Source: Thiohalocapsa sp. PB-PSB1 (GTDB taxonomy: Bacteria > Pseudomonadota > Gammaproteobacteria > Chromatiales > Chromatiaceae). From it: 64,000 bases of DNA. The stretch covers positions 5,828,001 through 5,892,000 of the forward strand of contig CP050890.1 of assembly GCA_016745215.1 (NCBI GenBank), in the 5' to 3' direction. Made by a program: the position numbers and the translations under genes. Below, piece after piece: positions 8,795 to 18,029 of this stretch. The notes under the pieces are model-generated. The model did no database searches, was not told the origin of the DNA, and worked only from the letters and a program-made list of their open reading frames with translations. Each line of letters opens with the position of its first letter. Within the stretch, counting starts at the first letter, position 1.

Positions 8795-11140
8795 ATGACC
8801 GACGGAAAGCAACGGCAGCACGAGCAAGACGGCAGAAGTCGCCGCGGGCAGCGTGGCGGTGAACAGCACCAAGGCCAGCACTATGGCAGGGGTGGACAAA
8901 AGGCCATCGGCCCCTGCCCAGAGGGCATCACCAAGCACGGGATGCAGGCCATCTCGGCACCCTACAATTTCGTCCCGCTGTCAACCTGGGTGTACCGGCC
9001 GAAATGGGGTCGACAGGTCTCGCACGACCTGCCGTTCAAAGAGGCACTGAGCGGCCAGATCGCCTACCGGCTTACGGCGGACACCCCGCTGCTGGTCGGT
9101 GGCCATCAGGACAAGAGCGTCTCGCCGCAGCGGGTCACGCCGTTTCGCCTCCCCGGCGGCGGCTATGCCATTCCCGGTTCCAGCATCAAGGGCATGCTTA
9201 GGACCTTGATCGAGATCGCCGGCTTCGGACGCCTGCGGATGGTCGATGACGGTCGGCCGGGGCTACGCGACATCACCGGTCGGCATGTCAAGGACGCCTA
9301 CACCGCCAAGGTTCGTGATCGTGTCCGCACGGGCTTTTTGCGGCATGCGCAAGATGGCGGACTGGAGATCGTTCCGTGCAGGATGGCGCGGCTCGACCAT
9401 CGCGATCTGGAGGGCTTTTTCGGGATCGGGGCGCCAATCTTCCGCGCGCGCATCAGCGTTGCGCGGAAATTCTCGCGCTGGCAGACGCTTTGCCGGCAGA
9501 AAGACCGCGATCCGGGTTTGCTTGCCTTCGACCTCGACGGTCGCAACGCCAAGCCTCGGGGCGGCGGCTTGCTGCAAGGCATCCCGGTCTTTACCGGACA
9601 GATTTCGGACAGCACGAGGCCCCATGGCAAGCGCCGCGATTTCGTCTTCTACGATCGCGACGACGAGCGGCCAATCCCGGTTCCGACGGATAGCTGGCGG
9701 GACTTCCTGCGCATCCACGGCAACGACGAGACCGGCAAGCGCGGCGAGGAGATGTCCTGGCCCGGCTACTGGAAGCGCATTCATCGTAACGGCGGGGATG
9801 TCCCGGTATTTTACGTCCAGGACAGCGCCCTCTTGCGCATCGGACTCGCCTACATGCCCAAGCTCGCCGGCGACTTCTCGATCCAGGATATGATCGGCCA
9901 TGCCGCCGAGGACCACAACCTGCCACCCGGGCTGGAGCATGGTTACGACCTTGCCGACCTGCTCTTCGGCGCCGTCAATGGGGAGCGGCAAGCGGATGCA
10001 TTGCGCGGGCGGGTTAGCTGCGAAACAGCCCAATCCGAGGGCAATCTGGTCACCAAGACCCAACCCGACACCATCCTCAATGGTCCCAAGCCGACCTACT
10101 TTCCCAATTACATCCGCCAGGATGCAGACAACCGCGACTGGACGCTGCGCGGCGGGAAGAACGCGCAATACGCCACCTATGTCGAGACCCAAGGCTCACG
10201 CCGGCCGACATTGCGTGGTTTCAAGCGCTATCCAGCCCGCCCCTTGGAGCAGTCCTTGGTCCAACCGCTGACTGAGGAACAGAAGCAAAACACCAAGGTG
10301 CAGGTCAATCTGACCACCTTGGAACCGGGCAGCAGCTTCGCCGGCCTCATCGTCTTTCACAACCTGGTTCCCGTCGAGTTGGGAGCCTTGCTGTGGGCGA
10401 TGACTTGGGGCGGCAGCAATGAGCTTCGCCATGGGCTCGGCATGGGCAAGTCCTTTGGTTTCGGGCAGATTAGCATCGCCATTGATGCCGATGCTAGTAG
10501 GCTGATCCCCAATGATCCGGATGCCCCGGCCGAGGTCTCGGGTTTGCCCCCCGAGCGCGCCACCGAGCTGGTGAATACCTTCAGCGAGCACATGGAGCTT
10601 GTCTGCTCCGCGAACGGTCATGGCTGGGCCAACAGTCTCCAGGTCGCAAACCTGTTGGCGATGGCCGATCCGAACGCGGCACGAGATCTGCCGACGGGAA
10701 TGGAGTTGCGCCACATGCAATTGCAGCAATGTCGGCGGGATGGACGCAATGAGCGCATCAATGAGTTCCAGTGGGCCAAGCAGCCGCCGAACGGACCTTT
10801 TGTGCTGGCCGACTATGCAATGGCAAGCGGACGTGTGGCTGCAACTGGAGGCGGAACCTTGGGCGCGGACGGCGGCTCCGCTGGTGCTGAACCCGCGAGC
10901 GATCTGCATCCCTGGGTGCGTGAAAAGGTCTCCGAGCTGATGCAAAGCACCAAGGCGCCGGAAGGCGACGTCATCCGCAGCAAGGGCCTGGCCAGCGCCT
11001 GGTCGGCGATCGACGAGGCAGAGCTGAAGGCCGCAGCGCTTGCGTCTATCCGCAGCCTATGGCAGGCGAACGACTGGTGGGACGAACCGCCGGGAAGGTC
11101 TGCCCGCAAAGCCAAAGCAATCTATCAACCGGGAGACTGA
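8795..11140 (+). CDS. Insertion-bearing Cas7 RAMP protein (TIGR03986 family)
   Basis: Largest III-D backbone subunit, 781 residues. It opens with a low-complexity Gln/Gly/Arg stretch (residues 1-35) and then the family opening YNFVPLSTWVYRPKWG. Next come the Cas7 core (IPGSSIKGMLRTLIEIAG, about 125-142), a very long insertion rich in charged and aromatic residues, and the closing RAMP motif LRHGLGMGKSFGFGQ near residues 545-560. A helical C-terminal tail follows. I prefer the ATG at 8795, which has GAGG 9 nt upstream, over the in-frame GTG at 8780 that overlaps the csx19 stop. Its counterpart in III-Dv complexes caps the 3' end of the backbone. Confidence 0.83.
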   Translation: MTDGKQRQHEQDGRSRRGQRGGEQHQGQHYGRGGQKAIGPCPEGITKHGMQAISAPYNFVPLSTWVYRPKWGRQVSHDLPFKEALSGQIAYRLTADTPLLVGGHQDKSVSPQRVTPFRLPGGGYAIPGSSIKGMLRTLIEIAGFGRLRMVDDGRPGLRDITGRHVKDAYTAKVRDRVRTGFLRHAQDGGLEIVPCRMARLDHRDLEGFFGIGAPIFRARISVARKFSRWQTLCRQKDRDPGLLAFDLDGRNAKPRGGGLLQGIPVFTGQISDSTRPHGKRRDFVFYDRDDERPIPVPTDSWRDFLRIHGNDETGKRGEEMSWPGYWKRIHRNGGDVPVFYVQDSALLRIGLAYMPKLAGDFSIQDMIGHAAEDHNLPPGLEHGYDLADLLFGAVNGERQADALRGRVSCETAQSEGNLVTKTQPDTILNGPKPTYFPNYIRQDADNRDWTLRGGKNAQYATYVETQGSRRPTLRGFKRYPARPLEQSLVQPLTEEQKQNTKVQVNLTTLEPGSSFAGLIVFHNLVPVELGALLWAMTWGGSNELRHGLGMGKSFGFGQISIAIDADASRLIPNDPDAPAEVSGLPPERATELVNTFSEHMELVCSANGHGWANSLQVANLLAMADPNAARDLPTGMELRHMQLQQCRRDGRNERINEFQWAKQPPNGPFVLADYAMASGRVAATGGGTLGADGGSAGAEPASDLHPWVREKVSELMQSTKAPEGDVIRSKGLASAWSAIDEAELKAAALASIRSLWQANDWWDEPPGRSARKAKAIYQPGD

Positions 11141-11143
11141 GCC

Positions 11144-12238
11144 ATGCCGACCCTGATCTTATCCACCTGCGGGACCAGCCTGTTGACCAACCTAGCCGGC
11201 GACCAGCGCGGCTTGGTGATCCGTTATGCAAACGTTGCGGACTCGGCGGACGTCCCCTACAACGATCGCAATTGGCTGAGTGAGCTCGGAGCACACGCTC
11301 GGGAGCAGTTGAGAACCGCCGATGTGCAGCAACGTGAGCGGCTGTCGGCCGAGTTGAACGGTCTGCTGCGACTCTACGACGGCCAGTTGCAACGCAGCCG
11401 CGACAATCACTGGCTGGTAGCCACCGATACTTGGCTGGGTAGCATGACTGCCGAGCTCCTCGCCGAGGTCTTGGAGACGGCCGGCCATGTAGTCGAGGTC
11501 AAGCGCATCACCGACCTGCGCACGAATGACCTCGGCGAATTTCGCGCAGCTATGGCCGAGCTTGCGCGTCTTTGCGCTCAGGATCTGCGCGGCATGGCCG
11601 CAGGTGGTTGGCGGATCGTCTTCAATCTGACCGGCGGTTTCAAGAGTGTGCAAGGCTTTATGCAGGCGCTCGGAATGCTCTACGCGGATGAGAGCGTTTA
11701 TGTGTTCGAGCGCACCAGCCAATTGCTGCGTCTGCCCAAGCTACCGATCTCGCTCGATGCCGACGCCCTGGTGCGCGAGCACGAATTGGTCTTTCGACGA
11801 CTCGCGTTCGGGCTGCCGGTTTCGGTGGATGCGGCAACCGATTTGCCCGAGACGCTGATTATGGAAGACGATGGCTTCGTAACCCTTTCGGTTTGGGGTG
11901 ACGTGGTCTGGAATCAGGCAGGCCCGGAATTCCTCGCTGAACAATTATGGTCGCCCCCCGATGCAAAGGTACGCTATGGAGACCGTTTTGCAGGTAGCGT
12001 CGATCGGTGCAGTCGAGACGAGCTGCGCATGGTCAATGAGCGGATCGGCGATCTCGCCCGCTGTCTGAACGACACCCAGTACAATCCCGCTCGACTCGAC
12101 TTCAAGCTACTACGCGGACACCACGCACACTACACCCACGAGTGCGATGCATGGGCGAAGGGCGCTGCAAAGCGGCTCTTCGGCCACTTCGGCGAAGGCG
12201 TGTTCGTTGTGGATCGTCTGGGCGACGCCCTGCACTGA
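11144..12238 (+). CDS. CARF-RelE effector, Cami1-like (APE2256-type CARF)
   Basis: Predicted cyclic-oligoadenylate-activated mRNA interferase. 364 residues. Residues 1-200 are an APE2256-type CARF domain: the first strand and loop are LSTCGTSLLTN, and the second ligand motif is FNLTGGFKSVQGFMQALGM. Residues 225-364 form a second domain whose end (YTHECDAWAKGAAKRLFGHFGEGVFVVDRL) has the strand-helix-strand and basic-residue pattern of RelE toxins. CARF-RelE fusions of this layout are known as Cami1, which cuts mRNA at the ribosome. The RelE call rests on pattern reading only. It starts 3 nt after the previous stop with GGGAG upstream, so it is the last gene of the III-D operon. Confidence 0.75.
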   Translation: MPTLILSTCGTSLLTNLAGDQRGLVIRYANVADSADVPYNDRNWLSELGAHAREQLRTADVQQRERLSAELNGLLRLYDGQLQRSRDNHWLVATDTWLGSMTAELLAEVLETAGHVVEVKRITDLRTNDLGEFRAAMAELARLCAQDLRGMAAGGWRIVFNLTGGFKSVQGFMQALGMLYADESVYVFERTSQLLRLPKLPISLDADALVREHELVFRRLAFGLPVSVDAATDLPETLIMEDDGFVTLSVWGDVVWNQAGPEFLAEQLWSPPDAKVRYGDRFAGSVDRCSRDELRMVNERIGDLARCLNDTQYNPARLDFKLLRGHHAHYTHECDAWAKGAAKRLFGHFGEGVFVVDRLGDALH

Positions 12239-12686
12239 GCACAAAACAGTACGGCGAGCGGTCTCGATACCAATCACTTCGGGTTACTTCAGATGCCTGC
12301 TGGTGCTGAATTCGAGCGAAAGCGATCAAAGCTGATTTGGAGTATCCGAAGCTCGGCATCCTCATCGTGGAACGATGGGAGACCGAGGGCCTGCCCGTAA
12401 TCGAGTCGAGCATTTCAGCGATATCATCGATTCGGCAAGCTTTCCGAACAACGCCAAGTGCCGCGACTCGTGTCAAGCTTCTCCCCAGCCGACGCGGACT
12501 GTGATAGTAGTCGTCGGATTGCCGGATTACCTTTCCACGATAGCGTAGAGCGAGTGAAGCAAAACCCACCAATCGGCGACTTGGATATTCCCCGGAAGGG
12601 TTTCGCTGCGCCCTACCATCATACGGCGAACAGACGGCGTCTCGGGCAGCCCCGAGAGCCCACGAACAGTAGGAGATGAAGAAGCC
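12239..12686 (+). promoter_or_regulatory. Intergenic control-region copy B, upstream of the III-B operon
   Basis: 448 bp without a gene. About 12298-12495 is a diverged copy of the spacer between cas6 and the NE0113 gene (about 1302-1445). Shared words include GATTTGGAG, ATTCGGCAA and CTTTCCGAACAA. AGGAG at 12671-12675 serves cmr1. The preservation of the same segment ahead of both modules suggests coordinated control. Confidence 0.5.
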
Positions 12687-13895
12687 ATGCGACGAGCCAA
12701 CGCCGCGACCGACCCCATCCAAGCCAAAGCCGCCTGGGAAAAGAAGTGCAAAACGACCGCAAAGCTGCAGCAATACACCTACGGCTGCAAACTGCTGACG
12801 CCGCTGTTCGCCGGAGGCGTTCAAACCGGCCAAGTAGACCCGTTCATGCCGATCCGGGTTCCCGGCATCCGTGGCCAGCTGCGATTCTGGTGGCGGATTG
12901 CCTGTGCTGATCCTCATGCCCCGTCGGCCGAGACCTTTTGCCGTGAGCGCGATTTATGGGGTGGAATCGGCAACAGCGAGCCAAGTGCAAGTCAGATACG
13001 CATTCGAGTCCTAGCCAAACCGGTAAACCCATCCGAACTGATCTCGGCGGACGCTACCCTCGGCGGCGTGGAAAAGTATGCCTATGGTCCCGGCATCATT
13101 GACGGCGCCACCGCTTTGCGCGCCGGCTATGGTTTTCAGCTTGAACTGAGCTGCCCGGACGCCATCGCCGACGATGTTCAGACTGCATTGCGTTGGTGGG
13201 CGAGTTTCGGCGGTATCGGTGCCCGCACCCGTCGGGGCCTGGGGGCCGTCCAGGTCGAAGGCATCGAGCCGATCGATGAGCAGGCGGTCGCCCGGCGTGG
13301 CGGTTTGCTCAAATGCAGGAGGGAGCCCTTCGACGCGCCGCAGGATGCCTGGACGTGTGCCGTCACCATGCTCCACCAGTTTCGACAAGGCCGCGGCACC
13401 GGCCGCAATGCCCAGAGCACCAATGATCCCAAAAGGCCGGGCCGCTCGTTTTGGCCCGAGCCCGACCAGCTACGCCGTTTTACCGGCAAGAACGACCTGC
13501 GTAATCATCTGCCGGTTCATCCGGTCACGGATGTGTTCCCTCGGGCCGCCTTCGGCATGCCGATTTTGTTCGATTTCCGCAAGAAAACCAAACCGGACAC
13601 CCTGGAGCTGGTGCCGGATGTTCTGGATGGTGAAAACAAGCCGGCCAAGCGCATGGCCAGTCCGCTGATTCTGCGTCCCTATTCGGATGGCGAGGGCTGG
13701 CGCTCCGCGGCGCTGCTGCTGCCCGCCTGGCGAGATGCCCTGACCACGCCACTGCGTTTCAGCCAAGGCCTCTATAACCCGTTGCCCTGGCCAAGCGATC
13801 AGGCCACACAACAGCATCTCGCATCCCAGATCGACCCGATGGCCGGTTTGGGCGACGATCCCCTGACCGCCTTTATGGCCTTCTTCACCAAGTAA
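12687..13895 (+). CDS. cmr1: Type III-B Cmr1
   Basis: RAMP subunit at the 3' end of the Cmr complex that helps capture target RNA. 402 residues. The Cmr1 pattern is clear: YGCKLLTPLFAGGVQTG, then VPGIRGQLRFWWRIA (about residues 55-69), LWGGIGNSEPSASQIRIRV, YAYGPGIIDG, and ALRWWASFGGIGARTRRGLG (residues 170-190). The C-terminal half is less conserved, as in other Cmr1 proteins. The first gene of the III-B operon, it is preceded by AGGAG 11 nt before the ATG. The next gene begins 5 nt after its stop. Confidence 0.9.
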   Translation: MRRANAATDPIQAKAAWEKKCKTTAKLQQYTYGCKLLTPLFAGGVQTGQVDPFMPIRVPGIRGQLRFWWRIACADPHAPSAETFCRERDLWGGIGNSEPSASQIRIRVLAKPVNPSELISADATLGGVEKYAYGPGIIDGATALRAGYGFQLELSCPDAIADDVQTALRWWASFGGIGARTRRGLGAVQVEGIEPIDEQAVARRGGLLKCRREPFDAPQDAWTCAVTMLHQFRQGRGTGRNAQSTNDPKRPGRSFWPEPDQLRRFTGKNDLRNHLPVHPVTDVFPRAAFGMPILFDFRKKTKPDTLELVPDVLDGENKPAKRMASPLILRPYSDGEGWRSAALLLPAWRDALTTPLRFSQGLYNPLPWPSDQATQQHLASQIDPMAGLGDDPLTAFMAFFTK

Positions 13896-13900
13896 CGACA

Positions 13901-15736
13901 ATGACGACCTACCTGATCACCGTTTCCCTCGGCCCGGTTCAGGGCATGATCGCCGCTGCTCGGCGTACCCGCGATCTCTGGTGTGGCTCCTGGGTGTTGT
14001 CCGAGGCGGCGCGTGCCGCCGCCCTTGTCCTGCACAATGCGGACGCCAAGAACAAGCCGCTGATCTTTCCGTACACGGAAAATCCAGACTCGGATTTGAA
14101 GCCCAAAGAAAAACTTGGCGACGAGGCCAATATCGCCAATATCCTGCGAGCCCAGATCGAGCTGTCCAGTCCCGGGGCCGCGGCCAAACTCTGCAAAAAA
14201 GCCAAGGATGCAGCCAATCAGCGCATCCAAGATCTTGGCAAGCGCGCCATCCAGCAACTCGGGCGACTCGACACACCGCTGCGTATGGAGGTCTGGAACG
14301 CCCAGATCGGCGACATCCTCGAATGCTACAGCGCCTGGGTGCCTATCCATCACAACGGCTACCCTGATGCCAGTCGCAACCTTGGCCGGGTGCTGAACGA
14401 GCGCAAGGCAACCCGCAACTTTGCCCCGGCCTGTGAGCTGAAGATAACAGGACTTCCGAAATCCTCCCTGGATGGCGCCCTCGAGACCGTACTACCGAAG
14501 GAGTGGCCTTTGCAGCATCCGGCGCGGCGCAAACTTGGCCTCGGCAGCGGCGAGCAGCTCGATGCACTGGGCGTGATCAAACGCATGGCCGTGGGCGCCG
14601 ATCAGTTCACGCCCTATTCGCGCATCGCTGCCGACGCTTGGATTCGCGAACTCGCGCCCGAACAACGCGAGCGTATCAATGAGCAGTACGAGCCCATCCG
14701 CGAACTGGATTTGGCCACGAAATGCACCGGCAACGGAGGGATCTACACTGATTTGCCCTTCGATGGCGAGCTGCTGTTCGACTTTCGGTTGCAAAACGCG
14801 ATCAATGAGTATCAGCGATGGTTCCCCGAGGGTGTCGCACGTCTGCAACGCCTGCGCGAGGTGCTCATCGCCATCGGCAGGCAGCTTGACCCGAAAGGCC
14901 AGACCATCGGCGCTCCGGTCCCTTATGCCGCAATTCTCAAGGGCGACGGCGATCACATGGGCCGATTGCTGTCCCAAGCGCGGACCATCGAGGATTCCAA
15001 GGCGATCTCCGAGGCGTTGCACCGCTTTGCCTCATCGGTCCGCCTGATCGTCCGTAATTGCAATGGCCATGCCATCTACGCCGGCGGCGACGACGTGCTG
15101 GCGATGGTCCCGTTGACTTCGGCGCAGGATTGCGCCAAAGCGCTGGCCGATGAATTCCGCGTCCAGATGCAGGACGTCATTACAAGGCTGGATCTGAAGA
15201 TCCCCGCCGATGAGAAGCCAACCTTATCGGTCGGCATTGCCATCGGCCATGTCATGGAACCCCTCGGTGCCCTTCGCCAACGCGCCGAGCAAGCGGAAAA
15301 ACTGGCCAAGGGCGATGAGCAGGAGCATCCGCGCAACGCACTCGCGATCCAGCTCGGTATACGCTCCGGCGGCGAGTACCGCTGGCGTGCCAGCTGGGAC
15401 GACGAGGATGCCAGAGCGGCGCTGACTCGCCTGACCTCGGGATTCCGTCACCGGCAGCTTCCAAGCCGCGTCGCCTTCGACCTCGGCGCCATCGACCGCC
15501 GCCTCGGTTGGCTGCGTGATGACAACCACGCCGATGCCGGCGGAATGCGCAAAGCAGAGGTTCTACGCATGCTCGACCGCGCCCGAATCGATGGCGGCAG
15601 CGCCAAGGTAGCGCCGGACCTGCAGCAATTGTTGCTGGAGTTGTCCAGCAAGCTGAGCCTGGGCAAACTCGCCGATACCCTGATCATCGCGCGCTGGCTC
15701 GCCGCCCGCCGCGCAGCCGACATTGGAGACAACTGA
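13901..15736 (+). CDS. cmr2: Type III-B Cas10/Cmr2, HD-less, with intact GGDD
   Basis: Large subunit of the Cmr complex and predicted cyclic oligoadenylate synthase. 611 residues, well short of the roughly 850-1000 of Cmr2 proteins with an HD domain. It starts directly with the first palm domain (YLITVSLGPVQGMIAAARRTRDLW). The second palm carries LKGDGDHMGRLL and YAGGDD, with GGDD at residues 395-398. The helical C-terminus is complete. It is the second Cas10 in the island and, like the III-D one, keeps the cyclase and lacks the nuclease. The stop overlaps the cmr3 start (TGATG). Confidence 0.92.
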   Translation: MTTYLITVSLGPVQGMIAAARRTRDLWCGSWVLSEAARAAALVLHNADAKNKPLIFPYTENPDSDLKPKEKLGDEANIANILRAQIELSSPGAAAKLCKKAKDAANQRIQDLGKRAIQQLGRLDTPLRMEVWNAQIGDILECYSAWVPIHHNGYPDASRNLGRVLNERKATRNFAPACELKITGLPKSSLDGALETVLPKEWPLQHPARRKLGLGSGEQLDALGVIKRMAVGADQFTPYSRIAADAWIRELAPEQRERINEQYEPIRELDLATKCTGNGGIYTDLPFDGELLFDFRLQNAINEYQRWFPEGVARLQRLREVLIAIGRQLDPKGQTIGAPVPYAAILKGDGDHMGRLLSQARTIEDSKAISEALHRFASSVRLIVRNCNGHAIYAGGDDVLAMVPLTSAQDCAKALADEFRVQMQDVITRLDLKIPADEKPTLSVGIAIGHVMEPLGALRQRAEQAEKLAKGDEQEHPRNALAIQLGIRSGGEYRWRASWDDEDARAALTRLTSGFRHRQLPSRVAFDLGAIDRRLGWLRDDNHADAGGMRKAEVLRMLDRARIDGGSAKVAPDLQQLLLELSSKLSLGKLADTLIIARWLAARRAADIGDN

Positions 15737-17118
15737 TGGTACGCCGTTCGGGTAGCTTACCCAAGAACAAAAGCAATCAACAGACCGGCAATCGGATCAA
15801 ATACAGCCGGAAAAGCAACAACAACGATCCGAACAGGCCCAAGTCGAACCACCAGGAGAATCATGCGTCGCCTAAAACGCAGCCCAAGCGCGGGTCTGCG
15901 GTATCTCAAACCGTACCTGTTGCCGACACCTTGCTTGGGCTGACCCCGCTCGCTCCGCTGATCGTTCGCAGCGGCCGCCCGTTCGACGATCAGGCCGGCG
16001 CCGATCCCGCGCGTTTACCGCCACCGTCTACGGTTGCCGGTTGCCTGCGCACGGCCCTGGGACGACAGCAGGGCGAGCATTTTCGACGGCGAATCAGCGC
16101 GGATCAGGAGGAGCAACTCAATGCCCTCGGCATACAGGGTCCGCTGCTGCTGCGCGAGAATCTCGACGGCAATGCCCACATCCTCGTGCCCAGGCCCGCG
16201 GATGCCCTCTACAGCAGGGACCAAAAAACCAAGAACATCCACCTGCTGCGCGCTGCCCCGAAAGCGCCAGACGCCGACGAGCATGTCGGCAGCGATCTGC
16301 CTACTGGTCTGCTGCCGGTCAGTTTCCTTGAAGAGGTATCCGGCAAGCCAGCACCCGGCCCGGCCTGGTGGACCCTCGAACACCTGCTCGAATTTCGCAA
16401 GCCTGGCGTGCTGAAACTCGATTACGCCAGCGTCCAGAAGGCCGGCTGGTCACCGCCAAGCGATGACCTGCGCACCCATGTTGCGATCGACCGAGAGCGC
16501 CAGGCATCGAAGAGCGGCCAGCTCTTCCAAACCCGCGGATTCGATCTAGAGCCCACCTGGACCTGGCGCAGGCGGCCAAAAGAAGACCAGCCACCACCAG
16601 CACTGTCTATGCGGTTATTGGTTCGAACCTCCGAACCCTTACTGGAAGACTTGGTGCACCTCGGCGGCGAACGACGCCTCGCAAGCCTGGCCCCAGAGCC
16701 TGCCGAGCATTGGCCAAAACCTCAGCAGGAATTAGGCGAGGAGATCGCCGACGCCGGCGGCCTGAGCCTGACATTATTGACCCCTGCCCTGTTCGACCAA
16801 GGCTGGCGGCCTGGCTGGCTCGACAAACGTTTGTCCCAGCCACCACCAGGACTGAACGGATGCAATCTGCATCTGCGCGCAGCCGCCCTGGATCGCTGGC
16901 AATCTCAGTCGGGCTGGGATCTGGCCCGGCAGCAGCCACGGGCAGCCAGGCGCATGGTTCCGGCCGGGGCCGTCTACTGGTTCAGCTTGAAGAACGCTGC
17001 TCGTGCAAAGGACCTGAACCTCTGGCTCCAGAGCATCTGCGATCGAGAGCAAGATCGCCGTGACGGCTTCGGTCTCGTGCTGCCTTGTCCCTGGACCCCA
17101 CCCACCGCCTCCAAGTGA
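15736..17118 (+). CDS. cmr3: Type III-B Cmr3
   Basis: Cas5-like subunit that binds the 5' tag of the crRNA beside Cmr2. 460 residues. A basic, Asn/Lys/Gln-rich N-terminal tail of about 55 residues is unusual for the family. The Cmr3 core begins at LLGLTPLAPLIVRSGRPFD, followed by LPPPSTVAGCLRTALGR, GPLLLRENLDG and VPRPADALYS, and ends with the glycine motif RDGFGLVLPCPW. The ATG overlaps the cmr2 stop. A start inside the reading frame that removes the tail cannot be excluded, but coupling to cmr2 favours this one. Confidence 0.88.
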   Translation: MVRRSGSLPKNKSNQQTGNRIKYSRKSNNNDPNRPKSNHQENHASPKTQPKRGSAVSQTVPVADTLLGLTPLAPLIVRSGRPFDDQAGADPARLPPPSTVAGCLRTALGRQQGEHFRRRISADQEEQLNALGIQGPLLLRENLDGNAHILVPRPADALYSRDQKTKNIHLLRAAPKAPDADEHVGSDLPTGLLPVSFLEEVSGKPAPGPAWWTLEHLLEFRKPGVLKLDYASVQKAGWSPPSDDLRTHVAIDRERQASKSGQLFQTRGFDLEPTWTWRRRPKEDQPPPALSMRLLVRTSEPLLEDLVHLGGERRLASLAPEPAEHWPKPQQELGEEIADAGGLSLTLLTPALFDQGWRPGWLDKRLSQPPPGLNGCNLHLRAAALDRWQSQSGWDLARQQPRAARRMVPAGAVYWFSLKNAARAKDLNLWLQSICDREQDRRDGFGLVLPCPWTPPTASK

Positions 17119-17138
17119 TCCCAGCAAAGGATAGAACT

Positions 17139-18026
17139 ATGCAATCCCACCTTTACCTGCTGCACGCTCTTTCCGCCCTCCACTGCGGTACCGGCCAAGC
17201 CGCTGGCGTTGTCGACTTACCCATTGCCCGGGCACGCGCCACGCAATTACCCATGGTGCCGGGATCATCTACGCGCGGTGTATTGCGTGAGCATCTGACC
17301 GCCACCGGCAGCGGTGCGGCCCAGGACGTGCGCACGCTGTTCGGCCCCGACAGCATCCGCTCCGACGCTGACGCTTTTGCAGGTGCCCTGGCTGTCGGAG
17401 ATGCCCATCTATTGGTCTTGCCAGTACGTGCAATCAGCGGCATCGTCTGCTACGCCAGTTGCCCGTTCATCTTGCGCCGGTTCGCCCAAGACTTGGGCCG
17501 TGTCGGTTTGCAGGCGCCGGACCTACCCGCTGCACCGCAGGACAACCAAGCACTGGTGCCGAACGGCTCGGTCAACCAGCGCGACAATGTCCTCGGACTC
17601 GAGGATCTGGATCTGACAGCGCAGACCCAGCCGCGCGCCTTGGACTGGGCAATCGCCATCGCCATGCGGGTCCATCCAAACGATCAGACCGCCCAGAATG
17701 ACTTCAAGATCCGCTTTGCCATCCTGCCTGACGACACCCTTGGCTTTCTGGCCGAGACCGCCACCGAGATTCGCACCCGCATTGCCATCGACCCGAAGCG
17801 CGGCACGGTCAAGCAGGGTCAACTCTGGAACGAGGAGAACCTGCCTGCCGAGACCCTGCTGTGGGGTATCTACGCGTTGAACGATTCGATGAATCGAGCC
17901 GACGATGACAGTCGCAATGCCGATCTCCTGTCTGGGATCTTGCCCGACAGCGACACGCTGTTGCAGCTCGGCGGCAAGGCCGGCGTCGGCCGTGGCCTAG
18001 TCCGTTTTTTGACCCCGAGGGCCTGA
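17139..18026 (+). CDS. cmr4: Type III-B Cmr4 (Cas7 backbone, target RNA nuclease)
   Basis: Repeating backbone subunit that cuts target RNA at 6-nt steps. 295 residues. Signature regions are LPMVPGSSTRGVLREHL at residues 32-49, LFGPDSIRSDADAFAGAL, the long acidic thumb region and the closing LLQLGGKAGVGRGLVRF. The conserved aspartate needed for cleavage in Cmr4 should lie in the early VVDLPIARAR loop, where a single Asp is visible at about residue 26. The ATG at 17139 fits the family length. An AAAGGA run at 17126-17131 can serve as ribosome binding site. Confidence 0.9.
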   Translation: MQSHLYLLHALSALHCGTGQAAGVVDLPIARARATQLPMVPGSSTRGVLREHLTATGSGAAQDVRTLFGPDSIRSDADAFAGALAVGDAHLLVLPVRAISGIVCYASCPFILRRFAQDLGRVGLQAPDLPAAPQDNQALVPNGSVNQRDNVLGLEDLDLTAQTQPRALDWAIAIAMRVHPNDQTAQNDFKIRFAILPDDTLGFLAETATEIRTRIAIDPKRGTVKQGQLWNEENLPAETLLWGIYALNDSMNRADDDSRNADLLSGILPDSDTLLQLGGKAGVGRGLVRFLTPRA

Positions 18027-18029
18027 GTG

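Noticed and set aside
16615..16640. tRNA T-arm-like GGTTCGAACC
   Set aside because: It lies inside cmr3 with no acceptor or anticodon arms around it. No tRNA or rRNA gene was found in the window.
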